DNA of 64,000 bases, taken from contig OZ241919.1 in assembly GCA_965203835.1 (NCBI GenBank), positions 310,001 to 374,000 of the forward strand. The letters run 5' to 3'. The notes under the pieces were generated by a model. The model was not told the origin of the DNA. It worked only from the letters and a program-made list of their open reading frames with translations, and searched no databases. Below, one piece after another: positions 8,524-15,942 of this stretch. Each line of letters starts with the position of its first letter. Position 1 is the first letter of the stretch. Origin of the DNA: CBDCFV01 sp965203835. Its GTDB lineage: Bacteria; Chloroflexota; Dehalococcoidia; Lucifugimonadales; UBA3495. A program made the position numbers and the translations under genes.

Positions 8524-9048
8524 TCAATCGTCCAAGGGCAGGCCCATGTCCTTGAACAAAGATAGTACTTCCTGATCGACGGAGTCCTGGAAGGGGGTGC
8601 CTTCGGCGTCGGAGTGCAACCTCTGGCGCAAGGCCAGCAGACGCTCCACCATGCCCAATGCGAACTCCACCCCGGCGAGGTTGAGGCCAAGGTTCACGGA
8701 AAGGTACTGGATCAGCCGGACACGGCGAAGGTCCTCACGGGAGTAGAGGCGCAGCATACCCACGGTGCGGCCGGGGTTTATCAGTCCCAGCCGCTCGTAC
8801 TTCCTCAGGGTCTGGGGATGTACGTCGAGCAGCCGGGCCGCAACGCTGATGATGTAGACGCCCTCTATCTGTACCGTCGCGTCCCCAGTGGTCTCCCGCG
8901 ATTGCTCCGGTTGGGCCAAGGGAGCATCCTTTGGCGGCGACGGAGGAGGCGACTCGGGTATATCGGCTTGGCGCTGTGTCCTGGTGCTTGGCCTCTGGTA
9001 CATGGGCATTTCTCCAAGTTGACCAACGGCGAGATCCAAGGTTGTCAT
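8524..9048 (-). CDS. hspR: MerR-family heat-shock repressor HspR
   Basis: 174-residue MerR-type regulator. The DNA-binding region IISVAARLLDVHPQTLRKYERLGL at about residues 65-90 is the HspR signature, followed by RLYSREDLRRVRLIQYL and a leucine-rich dimer helix. A 55-residue Pro/Gln/Ser-rich N-terminal extension precedes it. ATG 9048 is the first start; ATG 9003 has a better ribosome-binding site (GGAGAA). HspR classically represses dnaK operons by binding HAIR sites with DnaK as co-repressor. A HAIR-like repeat lies in its own promoter, so autoregulation is likely. Confidence 0.93.
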   Translation of the reverse strand: MTTLDLAVGQLGEMPMYQRPSTRTQRQADIPESPPPSPPKDAPLAQPEQSRETTGDATVQIEGVYIISVAARLLDVHPQTLRKYERLGLINPGRTVGMLRLYSREDLRRVRLIQYLSVNLGLNLAGVEFALGMVERLLALRQRLHSDAEGTPFQDSVDQEVLSLFKDMGLPLDD

Positions 9049-9080
9049 TCACTGTATTGCCGCCGGTCTACCTGGGTCGT

Positions 9081-9109
9081 ATAATACACATTGATACGAA
9101 GCGTGTCAA
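9081..9109 (-). promoter_or_regulatory. hspR-grpE-dnaK promoter
   Basis: On the minus strand: TTGACA (9109-9104), a 17-base spacer, then TATTAT (9086-9081). A near-consensus sigma70 promoter about 30 bases before hspR. Its -35 overlaps the -35 of the divergent zinc-ribbon promoter. Confidence 0.75.
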
Positions 9110-9110
9110 G
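9090..9110. promoter_or_regulatory. HAIR-like HspR operator
   Basis: CTTGACA-N7-TATCAAT on the minus strand, against the HAIR consensus CTTGAGT-N7-ACTCAAG (9 of 14 positions, same spacing). It covers the -35 boxes of both divergent promoters. Confidence 0.6.
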
Positions 9111-9119
9111 TTGTATAAT
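9091..9119 (+). promoter_or_regulatory. Promoter of the zinc-ribbon gene
   Basis: TTGATA (9091-9096), a 17-base spacer, then a perfect TATAAT (9114-9119). Divergent from and overlapping the hspR promoter, about 50 bases before GTG 9171. Confidence 0.7.
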
Positions 9120-9170
9120 GTCAGGCGAGTTACTACAGGGAATACGGACCATCGCTAAAGGAGGTGCGCT

Positions 9171-9353
9171 GTGTTAATCAAATTCAAGTTCTGCCCCAAG
9201 TGCCACGGCGACCTTTACCTGGCAGAGGACATCTTCGGGAAGTACGTGAGCTGCCTGCAATGCGGCTTCCTGAAGGACCTGCCGGAGGAGAGGCCGGAAG
9301 AGCGGGAATTGGTCCATGCCGGCGGTCCCGGTCCGTCGAGTGAAGCGGCCTAA
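9171..9353 (+). CDS. Small zinc-ribbon protein
   Basis: 60-residue protein with two Cys pairs, FCPKC at residues 7-11 and SCLQCG near residue 28, spaced as in a small zinc ribbon. An acidic Pro/Glu tail follows. Start GTG 9171 has an excellent AAAGGAGG at 9158-9165. It has its own promoter and terminator, so it is a single-gene unit. Because its promoter overlaps that of hspR and the HAIR-like site, it may be heat-shock controlled (inference). Function unknown. Confidence 0.75.
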   Translation: MLIKFKFCPKCHGDLYLAEDIFGKYVSCLQCGFLKDLPEERPEERELVHAGGPGPSSEAA

Positions 9354-9363
9354 CCGCCACAGG

Positions 9364-9393
9364 AACGGGGCCGCGTCCGGAGCGGCCCCGTTT
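9364..9393 (+). terminator. Terminator after the zinc-ribbon gene
   Basis: 11-bp stem (AACGGGGCCGC/GCGGCCCCGTT) with a 7-nt loop and a short T run, just after the stop. Confidence 0.8.
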
Positions 9394-9446
9394 ACTGTAA
9401 GCACCCAGGGCAACCACAATGGTTGCCTCTACGGTGTAGTGAGAGG

Positions 9447-10058
9447 CTAACGGCTCAACTCGGGCCAGAACCTCTCTTCGAGCCAGGGATCGCCGTTATT
9501 GTTGTACCCGCGCTGCTCCCAGAACCCCGGAGCGTCTTCCGCCATGAACTCGATGCCGTTGACCCATTTGGCGCTCTTCCACCCGTAGCGGCTGGGCACT
9601 ATCAAACGCAAAGGCCAGCCGTGTCCTTCGCCGAGGACCTCCCCGTTGTGCTTGTGCACCAACAGCCCCTCATCCATCACCAGGTCCAAGGGAAGGTTGG
9701 CGCTGTAGCCGCCGAAGCAGTGGGCCATCACAAAGCGGGCTTCGGGCTTGGGTTGGGCCAGATCAGCCAGGGCGGACACCGGCACGCCTTCCCAGGTATT
9801 GTCCAAGCAACTCCACTGGGTCACGCAATGGAAGTCGGCGGTGACGGTAGTCCAGCCCACGCTGCTGAATTGCTCCCAGGACAGCTCCACTTCCTGGGCG
9901 ACCAAGCCAAAGACACGCATCTTCCATGTATCCATGTCAATCTTGGGGGTGGAGCCGTAAGTCAGGACCGGGAATTTCTTGGTCAGGAACTGCCCCGGTG
10001 GGACTCTGTCGCCCATTCCCTGGTCCGGCGCGTTCTTGATCTGATCGGGCCGCTTCAA
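9447..10058 (-). CDS. Sulfite oxidase-like molybdopterin-dependent oxidoreductase
   Basis: About 203 residues of the sulfite-oxidase/YedY-type molybdopterin fold. The start of the domain is RVPPGQFLTKKFPVLTYG. The molybdenum-ligand cysteine is in FHCVTQWSC, and HCFGGYSANLPLDL and WPLRLIVPSRYGWKSAKW follow as in the family. No Tat signal is visible, so it is probably cytoplasmic. Start TTG 10058 has AGAGGTG upstream; ATG 10016 is the alternative. The frame also runs back to GTG 10175, overlapping the selD stop, but that stretch does not look coding. It lies directly downstream of selD. Confidence 0.88.
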   Translation of the reverse strand: MKRPDQIKNAPDQGMGDRVPPGQFLTKKFPVLTYGSTPKIDMDTWKMRVFGLVAQEVELSWEQFSSVGWTTVTADFHCVTQWSCLDNTWEGVPVSALADLAQPKPEARFVMAHCFGGYSANLPLDLVMDEGLLVHKHNGEVLGEGHGWPLRLIVPSRYGWKSAKWVNGIEFMAEDAPGFWEQRGYNNNGDPWLEERFWPELSR

Positions 10059-10171
10059 TTGGCACCTCTTCTGCCGTGGTTTGCCGACGCGGAGACATGA
10101 ATCTCCGACTTGGCAAGTTTCAATGTTAGCCTTGGGGTATGGCAGTGTCAAACGAATTTCGTCAAGCAGGC

Positions 10172-11218
10172 TCACGGCTCCACTCGAATCTTACTCTCCG
10201 CTCCGTCGATAATCTCACCCACCACAGCCGCCGTTGGGGCACCCGAATCTTCCAGACGCTGCAACAGTTGGTCCAGCTTGGGGCCGGGAACTGAGATGAG
10301 GAGGCCGCCGGAGGTCTGGGCGTCGCACATCAACAAGCGTTGCTGCTCGGTCAGGTCGTCGTGCCAATGGGCTGTATCGGCAACGCTGTGGAGGTTGCGG
10401 TGGGTCCCTCCCGGTACAACGCCCTGCTCCAGCAGGTCCCAAGCGCCGGGAAGTACCGGGACTTCGCTGAACTTCAACCGCGCCGCAACGCCGCTGCCTC
10501 GGACCATCGACCGCAAGTGACCCATCAGTCCGAACCCGGTGATGTCGGTGCAGGCGTTTACGCCAACAGCCATCATGGCCTCTGAAGCGTCCCGATTCAG
10601 GGTGGCCATGGCGTCGACGGCCCCTTGCAGCACGCCGGGGTCGACCTTCTGTTGCTTCTGCCCGGTGGTGATGATGCCGGTGCCGATGGGCTTGGTCAGG
10701 ACCAATTTATCTCCGGGGCGGGCGCCGGCGTTGGTGACTTCCTGTCCCGGATGTACCACTCCTACCACTGAGAGGCCGTACTTGGGCTCGGGGTCGTCGA
10801 CGGTATGGCCGCCGACTATGAGGCAGTCAGCCTCGGCAGCCTTGGCGTAGCCGCCCTGTAGCACATCGCCCAGCTTCTCCTGGGCGAGGTCGGCAGGAAA
10901 AGCCACCACGTTCAGGGCCACGAGTGGCTTGCCACCCATGGCATAGACGTCGCTCAACGAGTTGGCGGCGGCTATCAGCCCGAAGTCGTAGGGATCGTCG
11001 GTGATAGGCGTGAAGAAGTCCACCGTCAGGATCAAGGCGGTTTCGTCGTTGATACGGTAGACCGCCGCGTCGTCTCCGGTATTGTTGCCGACCAGCAGGT
11101 CGGGATGGGTTATCAGGGGCAACTTACTCAGGACCTGGCCCAGGTCCTCAAGACTAAGCTTGCCTGCTCAACCCGCGCAGTGGGATAGTTCGGTGAGACG
11201 GACTTCGCTGCTTTGCAT
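10172..11218 (-). CDS. selD: Selenide, water dikinase; Sec-containing, in-frame UGA
   Basis: Makes selenophosphate from selenide and ATP, the selenium donor for selenocysteine and selenouridine. The gene starts at ATG 11218 (AAGGGAG upstream), 96 bases before the start that ordinary translation would suggest, and reads through TGA at 11168-11170. The first residues are MQSSEVRLTELSHCAG-U-AGK, with U exactly at residue 17, the catalytic Cys/Sec position of SelD. The rest (GDDAAVY, NSLSDVYAMGG, VGGHTVDDPEPKYGL, TDITGFGLMGH) is standard. Full length is 348 residues, as expected. A hairpin after the UGA fits a bacterial SECIS. selA, selB and tRNA-Sec are not in the window. Confidence 0.95.
11130..11148 (-). 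promoter_or_regulatory. Candidate SECIS hairpin in selD
   Basis: Perfect 8-bp stem AGGACCTG/CAGGTCCT with a GGC loop, starting 19 nt after the UGA. Loop distance and a G at the loop start match bacterial SECIS rules. Confidence 0.65.
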
Positions 11219-11249
11219 AGGCTCCCTTCATCAAGTGTCTTGCGCGGGG

Positions 11250-11255
11250 ATTATA
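11250..11255 (-). promoter_or_regulatory. Candidate -10 element for selD
   Basis: Perfect TATAAT on the minus strand, about 32 bases before ATG 11218. The -35 would overlap the stem of the terminator at 11261-11287 and is poor. Confidence 0.4.
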
Positions 11256-11260
11256 TCATC

Positions 11261-11287
11261 AAAAAACCCGCTCCTTGAGGGAGCGGG
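11261..11287 (-). terminator. Strong terminator between the small Cys gene and selD
   Basis: On the minus strand: CCCGCTCC, a 5-nt loop, GGAGCGGG, then six T. Ends the transcript of the 11345-11521 gene and separates it from selD. Confidence 0.9.
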
Positions 11288-11344
11288 CGGGCCTGTCAAT
11301 CGGCGAGAGGTTGCAATCGTTGGCGCCATCGCTGGGGTAGACCG

Positions 11345-11521
11345 CTAGTAGTCCCTATCAACCTCGGTGATGGAGTTGTGAAACTCCTTGACCTCGTGGC
11401 AGTGCTGGCAAACACCCCGGCTCAGCGGCCCCTCCGCCGGTGCGATTATCCAATAATGCCGGCAAATTGCCATGGGCTCCGTTTCGATGATGGTTGGCGC
11501 CAATTCCCGTCGTAAAAGCAT
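11345..11521 (-). CDS. Small conserved Cys-rich protein
   Basis: 58-residue protein with a pattern I associate with small Chloroflexota proteins: CRHYWIIAPAEGPLSRG, then VCQHCHEVKEFHNS. The CxxC pair plus an upstream Cys and His could bind one metal ion. Start ATG 11521 follows AGGAG by nine bases; an in-frame start at 11542 would include that site. It forms its own unit with a strong terminator after it. Function unknown. Confidence 0.65.
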   Translation of the reverse strand: MLLRRELAPTIIETEPMAICRHYWIIAPAEGPLSRGVCQHCHEVKEFHNSITEVDRDY

Positions 11522-11853
11522 CACACACACTCCTGGGGTCAACCCCTTTAGAATTGGATAGAATAGTGCAATAAGAAATTATCGGCGGCGTTGCCCTCGG
11601 GTCAACAATATTTGAAGAGATTTTTGACAAGTTTTAACTTTTAACCAAGTTTTGCTGTGTCGGCGAGGAATGGCTGTGTTCCATCTCAAGTGATCTGTCA
11701 TTAGGTACGAGGCTATGGATTCCCGCCTGCGCAGGAATGACGTCGCGAGGCAAGAATGACGCTGGGAGGCGGGGATGATGGTTATGGTTAGGGATTTGCC
11801 TTAGCGGGTCCGGCGGGCGGCGGCAGAACCTGAAAGAGTTCGAGGAGTTTGAT
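11522..11853. other. Intergenic stretch with one dispersed repeat
   Basis: 332 bases without a credible gene. The left half (11560-11700) is clearly AT-richer than its surroundings and probably carries the promoter of the minus-strand small gene. A dispersed palindrome lies at 11717-11741, followed by a related fragment (CAAGAATGACG) near 11751. GAGGAG at 11839-11844 is the ribosome-binding site of the next gene. Confidence 0.6.
11717..11741. repeat. Dispersed palindrome, copy 3
   Basis: GGATTCCCGCC-TGC-GCAGGAATGAC, with one arm mismatch. Intergenic, before the amidohydrolase. Confidence 0.8.
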
Positions 11854-12864
11854 ATGACAACACTACGGGAGTCCTGGCTGGCTTTGACGGAAGAGGAAGC
11901 CCTTGTGCCGGATATGCCGATTTGCGACCCTCACCATCACTTCTGGGATCGGGCCGACGGGCGTTACTTCCTGGATGAGTTGCTGAAAGATACCGGGGCG
12001 GGGCATCGGGTGGCACAGACGGTGTTCATAGAATGCCGGTCAATGTACCGGCAGGGCGGGCCGGAGGAGATGCGGCCCGTAGGCGAAACCGAGTTCGTCC
12101 AAGGCATAGCGGCGCAAAGCGCCAGCGGCCAGTATGGGCCGACAGCGGTGGCGGCAGGGATAGTCTCCAACGCCGACCTGTCCCTGGGGGCGGCGGTCCG
12201 CCCGGTGCTGGAGGCCCACGCGGTGGCGGGCAGCGGACGGTTCCGGGGCATACGGTACAGCGCGGCATGGGACCCCAGCACTGAGATCACCAGCGCCAGG
12301 GCGGCAAGGCAGGGCCTGTTGTCCGACGCCACCTTTCGGGAAGGCATAGCCGTATTGCAAAGCATGGGCCTCAGTTTCGACGCCATCGTGTACCACCCGC
12401 AACTGCTTGAACTGGCGGACCTGGCTGGGGCTTTCCCCGACCTCACAATCATCCTCAACCACGTAGGGCGTCCGCTGGGAATCGGTCCCTACGCGGGACG
12501 GCGCGATGAGGTCCTGGAAGACTGGAAGAAAGGCATCGACGCGGTGGCGGAACATCCCAACGTGGTGGTGAAGGTTGGAGGACTGGGCAACACCATCAGT
12601 GGGTTCGACTGGCACCAAAGGCCATTTCCACCGGGGTCGAACGAAGTGGCGCGAGCGGCGGCCCCATACTATTTGTACTGCACCGAGAAGTTCGGCCCGG
12701 ACCGGTGCATGTTCGAGAGCAACTTCCCGGTGGACAAGGAGTCCTACTCATACACCGTCTGCTGGAACGCCTTCAAGCGGCTGGCCCGGGATTTTTCCGC
12801 GTCGGAACAGGCCGACCTGTTCCACAACACCGCTGCCAGGGCTTACCGGTTGCCGACGGTGTGA
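11854..12864 (+). CDS. Amidohydrolase 2 family protein
   Basis: 336-residue TIM-barrel metal hydrolase of the amidohydrolase-2 (ACMSD/lactonase-like) group. The metal-binding HxH motif appears as ICDPHHHFWD at residues 22-31. Conserved LNHVGRPLG near residue 208 supplies the next histidine, and MFESNFPVDK near residue 287 the terminal Asp region. Members hydrolyse lactones or decarboxylate aromatic acids; the substrate is not evident. Start ATG 11854 follows GAGGAG. Inference: part of the catabolic set that recurs in this window. Confidence 0.9.
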   Translation: MTTLRESWLALTEEEALVPDMPICDPHHHFWDRADGRYFLDELLKDTGAGHRVAQTVFIECRSMYRQGGPEEMRPVGETEFVQGIAAQSASGQYGPTAVAAGIVSNADLSLGAAVRPVLEAHAVAGSGRFRGIRYSAAWDPSTEITSARAARQGLLSDATFREGIAVLQSMGLSFDAIVYHPQLLELADLAGAFPDLTIILNHVGRPLGIGPYAGRRDEVLEDWKKGIDAVAEHPNVVVKVGGLGNTISGFDWHQRPFPPGSNEVARAAAPYYLYCTEKFGPDRCMFESNFPVDKESYSYTVCWNAFKRLARDFSASEQADLFHNTAARAYRLPTV

Positions 12865-12905
12865 CGGGAGGCATATGCAAGGCCTTTACCGTCGGCAATT
12901 GTCTG

Positions 12906-12956
12906 AATCAGGATTATCAAGATTAAAGGATGCTCAGGATTGAGAGTATCCTGATT
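12906..12956. repeat. Inverted repeat AATCAGGAT/ATCCTGATT
   Basis: Perfect 9-bp arms at 12906-12914 and 12948-12956 around a region with further ATCAAGAT and TCAGGATT motifs. Lies between the amidohydrolase and the small coiled-coil gene. Resembles dispersed AATCAGGAT-type repeats seen in many bacteria. Confidence 0.5.
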
Positions 12957-12998
12957 GTCTTGGTTAGGCCAAAGCCGAATGGACTTATCCAATCAGTT

Positions 12999-13202
12999 AT
13001 GAGTGAAAGCGAATGGACCGCGCGGTCGGAATGTATTATCGCAAGACTCTGCGACCGTTTGGCCTGCATAGAAAGCCGGTTGAAAGCCATCGAAATCCGT
13101 TTGAAAGCGGTCGAAACCAAGATGAACGTTCAGATTGGATTGACGTTGGCTATGTGGTTCAGTTTGGTTGTACTCATGGTGATGGCGCTGGTCCTACAGT
13201 GA
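12999..13202 (+). CDS. Small coiled-coil membrane protein (XhlA-like)
   Basis: 67-residue protein. Residues 15-45 form heptads (CIESRLKAIEIRLKAVETKM), followed by one hydrophobic membrane segment to the C-terminus (IGLTLAMWFSLVVLMVMALVL). This layout resembles haemolysin XhlA-like or other small single-span proteins, but similarity cannot be tested here. Start ATG 12999 is chosen because the upstream frame runs through the inverted repeat; its ribosome-binding site is weak. Confidence 0.5.
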   Translation: MSESEWTARSECIIARLCDRLACIESRLKAIEIRLKAVETKMNVQIGLTLAMWFSLVVLMVMALVLQ

Positions 13203-13288
13203 CGACGAACTTCCTGCAATGTCGCCAAAATGGAATCCATGCTTGGCGGGTCCACTGTTGCCCTCCGGAGAACCTGGCATTACAAATG

Positions 13289-14176
13289 CTATGGCCCTGA
13301 AACCGGCAGGGTTGGGTATGATTGAGAGGTGGGGAACGGGTTGTCCGGGTCTACTCGGCGCATCAGGTAGGCTTCGGACGACATGATGCTGTCGGCCTGC
13401 GCCGGAAAGTCCTCAAAGCGGTCGGCGAAGGCGCGGATGAGCCGCCCCGATAATTTTCCGCAGGCGTCGCTGCCCAAGAAGACCACCAACTGAGCCGCCC
13501 TTTCGATGGATGCACCCTGGCCCGACGTTACCTGCACTCCACGCTCGTACATGGCCATGTCTCCAACCTCCAGAGCGCGGTCGCGGTTCTCCTCCCACAT
13601 GCGGGTATGTATGGACCCCGGGCTGATGGCGTTTACCGTGATGGGCGTGTCGGCCAACTCCAGGGCCAGGTTTTCGGTGAGGTTGGTGATGCCCATTTTG
13701 GCGACTTCGTAGGCGGTGACGTTGGGACCACCCACGCCGGACATGTTGATGATGCGTCCGGCGCCCCGCTCCAGCATGTAGGGGATGACCGCCCGGCAGC
13801 CGTAGAATGTGCCCAGCACGTGGATGGCGATGGTCTGTTCCCACTCGTCCGGGTCGTTTTCCCAGAGGCGCCCCACCGGCCCCAGGTTGCCGGCGTTGTT
13901 GACTAGCACGTCGATGGCGCCGAACCGCTCCAGGGTACTTGCCACGGCATCGTCGACCTGCTGCCTGCTGGTGACGTCGGCAATTATCGTATGGACCTCA
14001 GCACCATACCGAGCGGTGATGGTCTCCGCCGTGTCCCTGAGTTCGAACTCGGTGCGGGCGGCCAATGCCAGTCTCGCGCCCTCCGCCGCGTAAGCGAGCG
14101 CGATGGCCCGCCCGATGCCGCGTCCTCCGCCGGTTATCACCGCGACTCGTCCTTCAAGTTGCCGTTGGTTTGCCAT
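13289..14176 (-). CDS. SDR family oxidoreductase
   Basis: 295-residue short-chain dehydrogenase. The cofactor motif TGGGRGIG is at residues 15-22, the NADP-type AARTEFEL follows strand 2, and NNAG is conserved. Catalytic Ser is in NMSGVGG and Tyr/Lys in YEVAK. The C-terminus is about 40 residues longer than in classical SDRs (ends SQSYPTLPVSGP). Start ATG 14176 follows AGGAGG. Substrate unknown. It diverges from the HD-domain gene. Confidence 0.92.
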   Translation of the reverse strand: MANQRQLEGRVAVITGGGRGIGRAIALAYAAEGARLALAARTEFELRDTAETITARYGAEVHTIIADVTSRQQVDDAVASTLERFGAIDVLVNNAGNLGPVGRLWENDPDEWEQTIAIHVLGTFYGCRAVIPYMLERGAGRIINMSGVGGPNVTAYEVAKMGITNLTENLALELADTPITVNAISPGSIHTRMWEENRDRALEVGDMAMYERGVQVTSGQGASIERAAQLVVFLGSDACGKLSGRLIRAFADRFEDFPAQADSIMSSEAYLMRRVDPDNPFPTSQSYPTLPVSGP

Positions 14177-14271
14177 AGTCGCCTCCTGTTACATGTCACC
14201 GATATTTCGATGAGAGGATAACGCGGTGGTACAATTCAGGCCATACCTTACGCAACACAAGGAGACCTGAT

Positions 14272-14883
14272 ATGGCCGAACACAGCCAACAACCCGTGGA
14301 CACCAACCCGACCGTTTCCTTTACCAGCATGGCAGCGGGAAGCCAGGAAGACTATGACCTGCTGGACCACTTGGAATCACAGTTCGCCGCGGGCACAGCG
14401 GACCGGGTGCTGGAGCAACTGAAGGGCTTGTCGGGATCCTTGGCCGGGTATCAAGTGGACCGCTTGGAGCATTCGTTACAATCGGCTACGCGGGCGTACC
14501 GCGACGGCGCCGAGGAGGAAATGGTGGTGGCCGCGCTGCTACACGACGTGGGAGACCTGCTGGCCCCGGAGAACCACAGCGAGATGGCGGCGGCGGTCCT
14601 GCGGCCCTACGTGTCGGAACGGACTTACTGGATAGTGCGGCATCACGGCCTGTTCCAGTCCTACTATTTCGCCCATTTCCGTGGCGGCGACCGCAACGCG
14701 AGGGACCGTTTCAAAGACCATCCCTGGTACCAGGCCGCAGTGGACTTCTGCCACCGCTGGGACCAGCCGTCCTTCGACCCGGCCTACGAGTCGCTGGACC
14801 TGGAGTTCTTCGAGCCGATGGTACGCCGGGTCTTCGCCCGCGCCCCATTCAGCTTGTCCGACGACCGGGAGAGGGTGATGTAG
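14272..14883 (+). CDS. HD-domain protein (PhnZ/TmpB-like)
   Basis: 203-residue all-helical HD-domain protein. Metal ligands are visible as H67 (RLEHSLQSA), H91-D92 (LLHDVGD), H102 (ENHSEM) and H124-H125 (VRHHGLFQSYYF). The overall pattern resembles the mixed-valent di-iron oxygenases PhnZ and TmpB, which cleave organophosphonates, more than classic phosphohydrolases. No phosphonate genes lie nearby, so the substrate is open. Start ATG 14272 has AAGGAG. Only 12 bases separate it from the AAA gene, but its high GC differs from that gene. Confidence 0.75.
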   Translation: MAEHSQQPVDTNPTVSFTSMAAGSQEDYDLLDHLESQFAAGTADRVLEQLKGLSGSLAGYQVDRLEHSLQSATRAYRDGAEEEMVVAALLHDVGDLLAPENHSEMAAAVLRPYVSERTYWIVRHHGLFQSYYFAHFRGGDRNARDRFKDHPWYQAAVDFCHRWDQPSFDPAYESLDLEFFEPMVRRVFARAPFSLSDDRERVM

Positions 14884-14895
14884 GTTGGGGTTGGG

Positions 14896-15942
14896 ATGAT
14901 AAACACTCTGGAAATCAACAGGTTCAAGTCGGTAAAGAGCCTGACGCTGAATTGCCGGAAGTTCAACCTGTTCATTGGGGAGCCGAACACCGGTAAGTCC
15001 AACATTCTGGAGGCACTGGGCTTGTGGTCGTTCATGCGTCACGGCGACCCGGATGGAAGCAACGCGAAGGAATTCTTTCGGTTTGAGAGTACACTGAACC
15101 TATTTTGTGATGAAGCTATAGACGAACCACTGGAAATACGATGCGATAGCCTGAAATTTTCTTTAAGAGGGTCAAGCAGGTCGATCACGGGATGGTTGGA
15201 AACTGTTGACACCTTGGAGACTTGGGTACCGTCCTTCGAGACTACGGTGACACGGGATCCTGGTGAAATGTGCGGGCGATTGTCAGGCGACCACGATCAT
15301 ATCAGACCTATATCAGAGATGCCGATGGACATCAATCATCGAATTGCGGAGGTGAAATTCTATCGGTTCAGGATGTTGGAAACTTTCGATCAACCATGGT
15401 CAGATTTCCTGTTGCCGCCTTCCGGCGATAATCTGATGTCCCTGCTGGTGGCACACCGAGAATTGAGGACTGCGGTAAACAATCCGTTCCGGACCCGTGG
15501 TCTCCGGTTGGGGTTGCGTCCGCAGGAAAACAAGATAGAGGTCATAAAGTCGCTGGAAGATGACATAATCATCTCCCATCCATACTCTCTGGCTTCGGAG
15601 ACCTTCCAAAGGTTGACCTTCTATCAAGCGGCAATCCTCTCCAACCGGGACTCGGTGCTGGTGTTCGAGGAGCCTGAGTCCCACTCGTTTCCCTACCACA
15701 CCAAGTTCCTGGCGGAGCAGATTGCGCTGGACGAGAACGGGAACCAGTACTTCATCGCAACCCATAACCCTTACTTCCTGCTGCCGGTACTGGAAAAGGC
15801 GAACAGGGAGGATGTGGCGGTCCACATCGTGTACTACGAAGACTACCAGACCAAGACCCGGGAGTTGGCGCCGGATCACTTGGCGGAGTTGGCCGAGGTG
15901 GATGTGTTTACTAACCTGGAGAGGTACCTTTACTCTCAGTGA
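14896..15942 (+). CDS. SMC/OLD-type AAA ATPase (RloA-like)
   Basis: 348-residue ABC/SMC-like ATPase of the AAA_15/AAA_21 group found in defence systems. Walker A is GEPNTGKSN at residues 28-36, a degenerate signature lies in SLASETFQRL at 231-240, Walker B is VLVFEEPES at 254-262, and the switch histidine is in ATHNP at 288-292. There is no C-terminal nuclease of its own. It overlaps the next gene by four bases (GTGA), so the two are coupled. Codon use is AT-richer than the flanking genes, which suggests transfer. Inferred role: ATP-driven sensor or regulator of the partner protein. Confidence 0.85.
   Translation: MINTLEINRFKSVKSLTLNCRKFNLFIGEPNTGKSNILEALGLWSFMRHGDPDGSNAKEFFRFESTLNLFCDEAIDEPLEIRCDSLKFSLRGSSRSITGWLETVDTLETWVPSFETTVTRDPGEMCGRLSGDHDHIRPISEMPMDINHRIAEVKFYRFRMLETFDQPWSDFLLPPSGDNLMSLLVAHRELRTAVNNPFRTRGLRLGLRPQENKIEVIKSLEDDIIISHPYSLASETFQRLTFYQAAILSNRDSVLVFEEPESHSFPYHTKFLAEQIALDENGNQYFIATHNPYFLLPVLEKANREDVAVHIVYYEDYQTKTRELAPDHLAELAEVDVFTNLERYLYSQ

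Noticed and set aside
11122..11124. TTG at 11122 as the selD start
   Set aside because: It would remove the catalytic residue 17 region. The upstream frame through the TGA matches SelD exactly and has a good ribosome-binding site.
14272..14883. HD-domain gene as a third component of the ATPase/TOPRIM-like module
   Set aside because: It lies only 12 bases upstream, but its GC-rich codon use and PhnZ-like pattern match the host genes, not the AT-rich pair. Linkage is possible but not supported.
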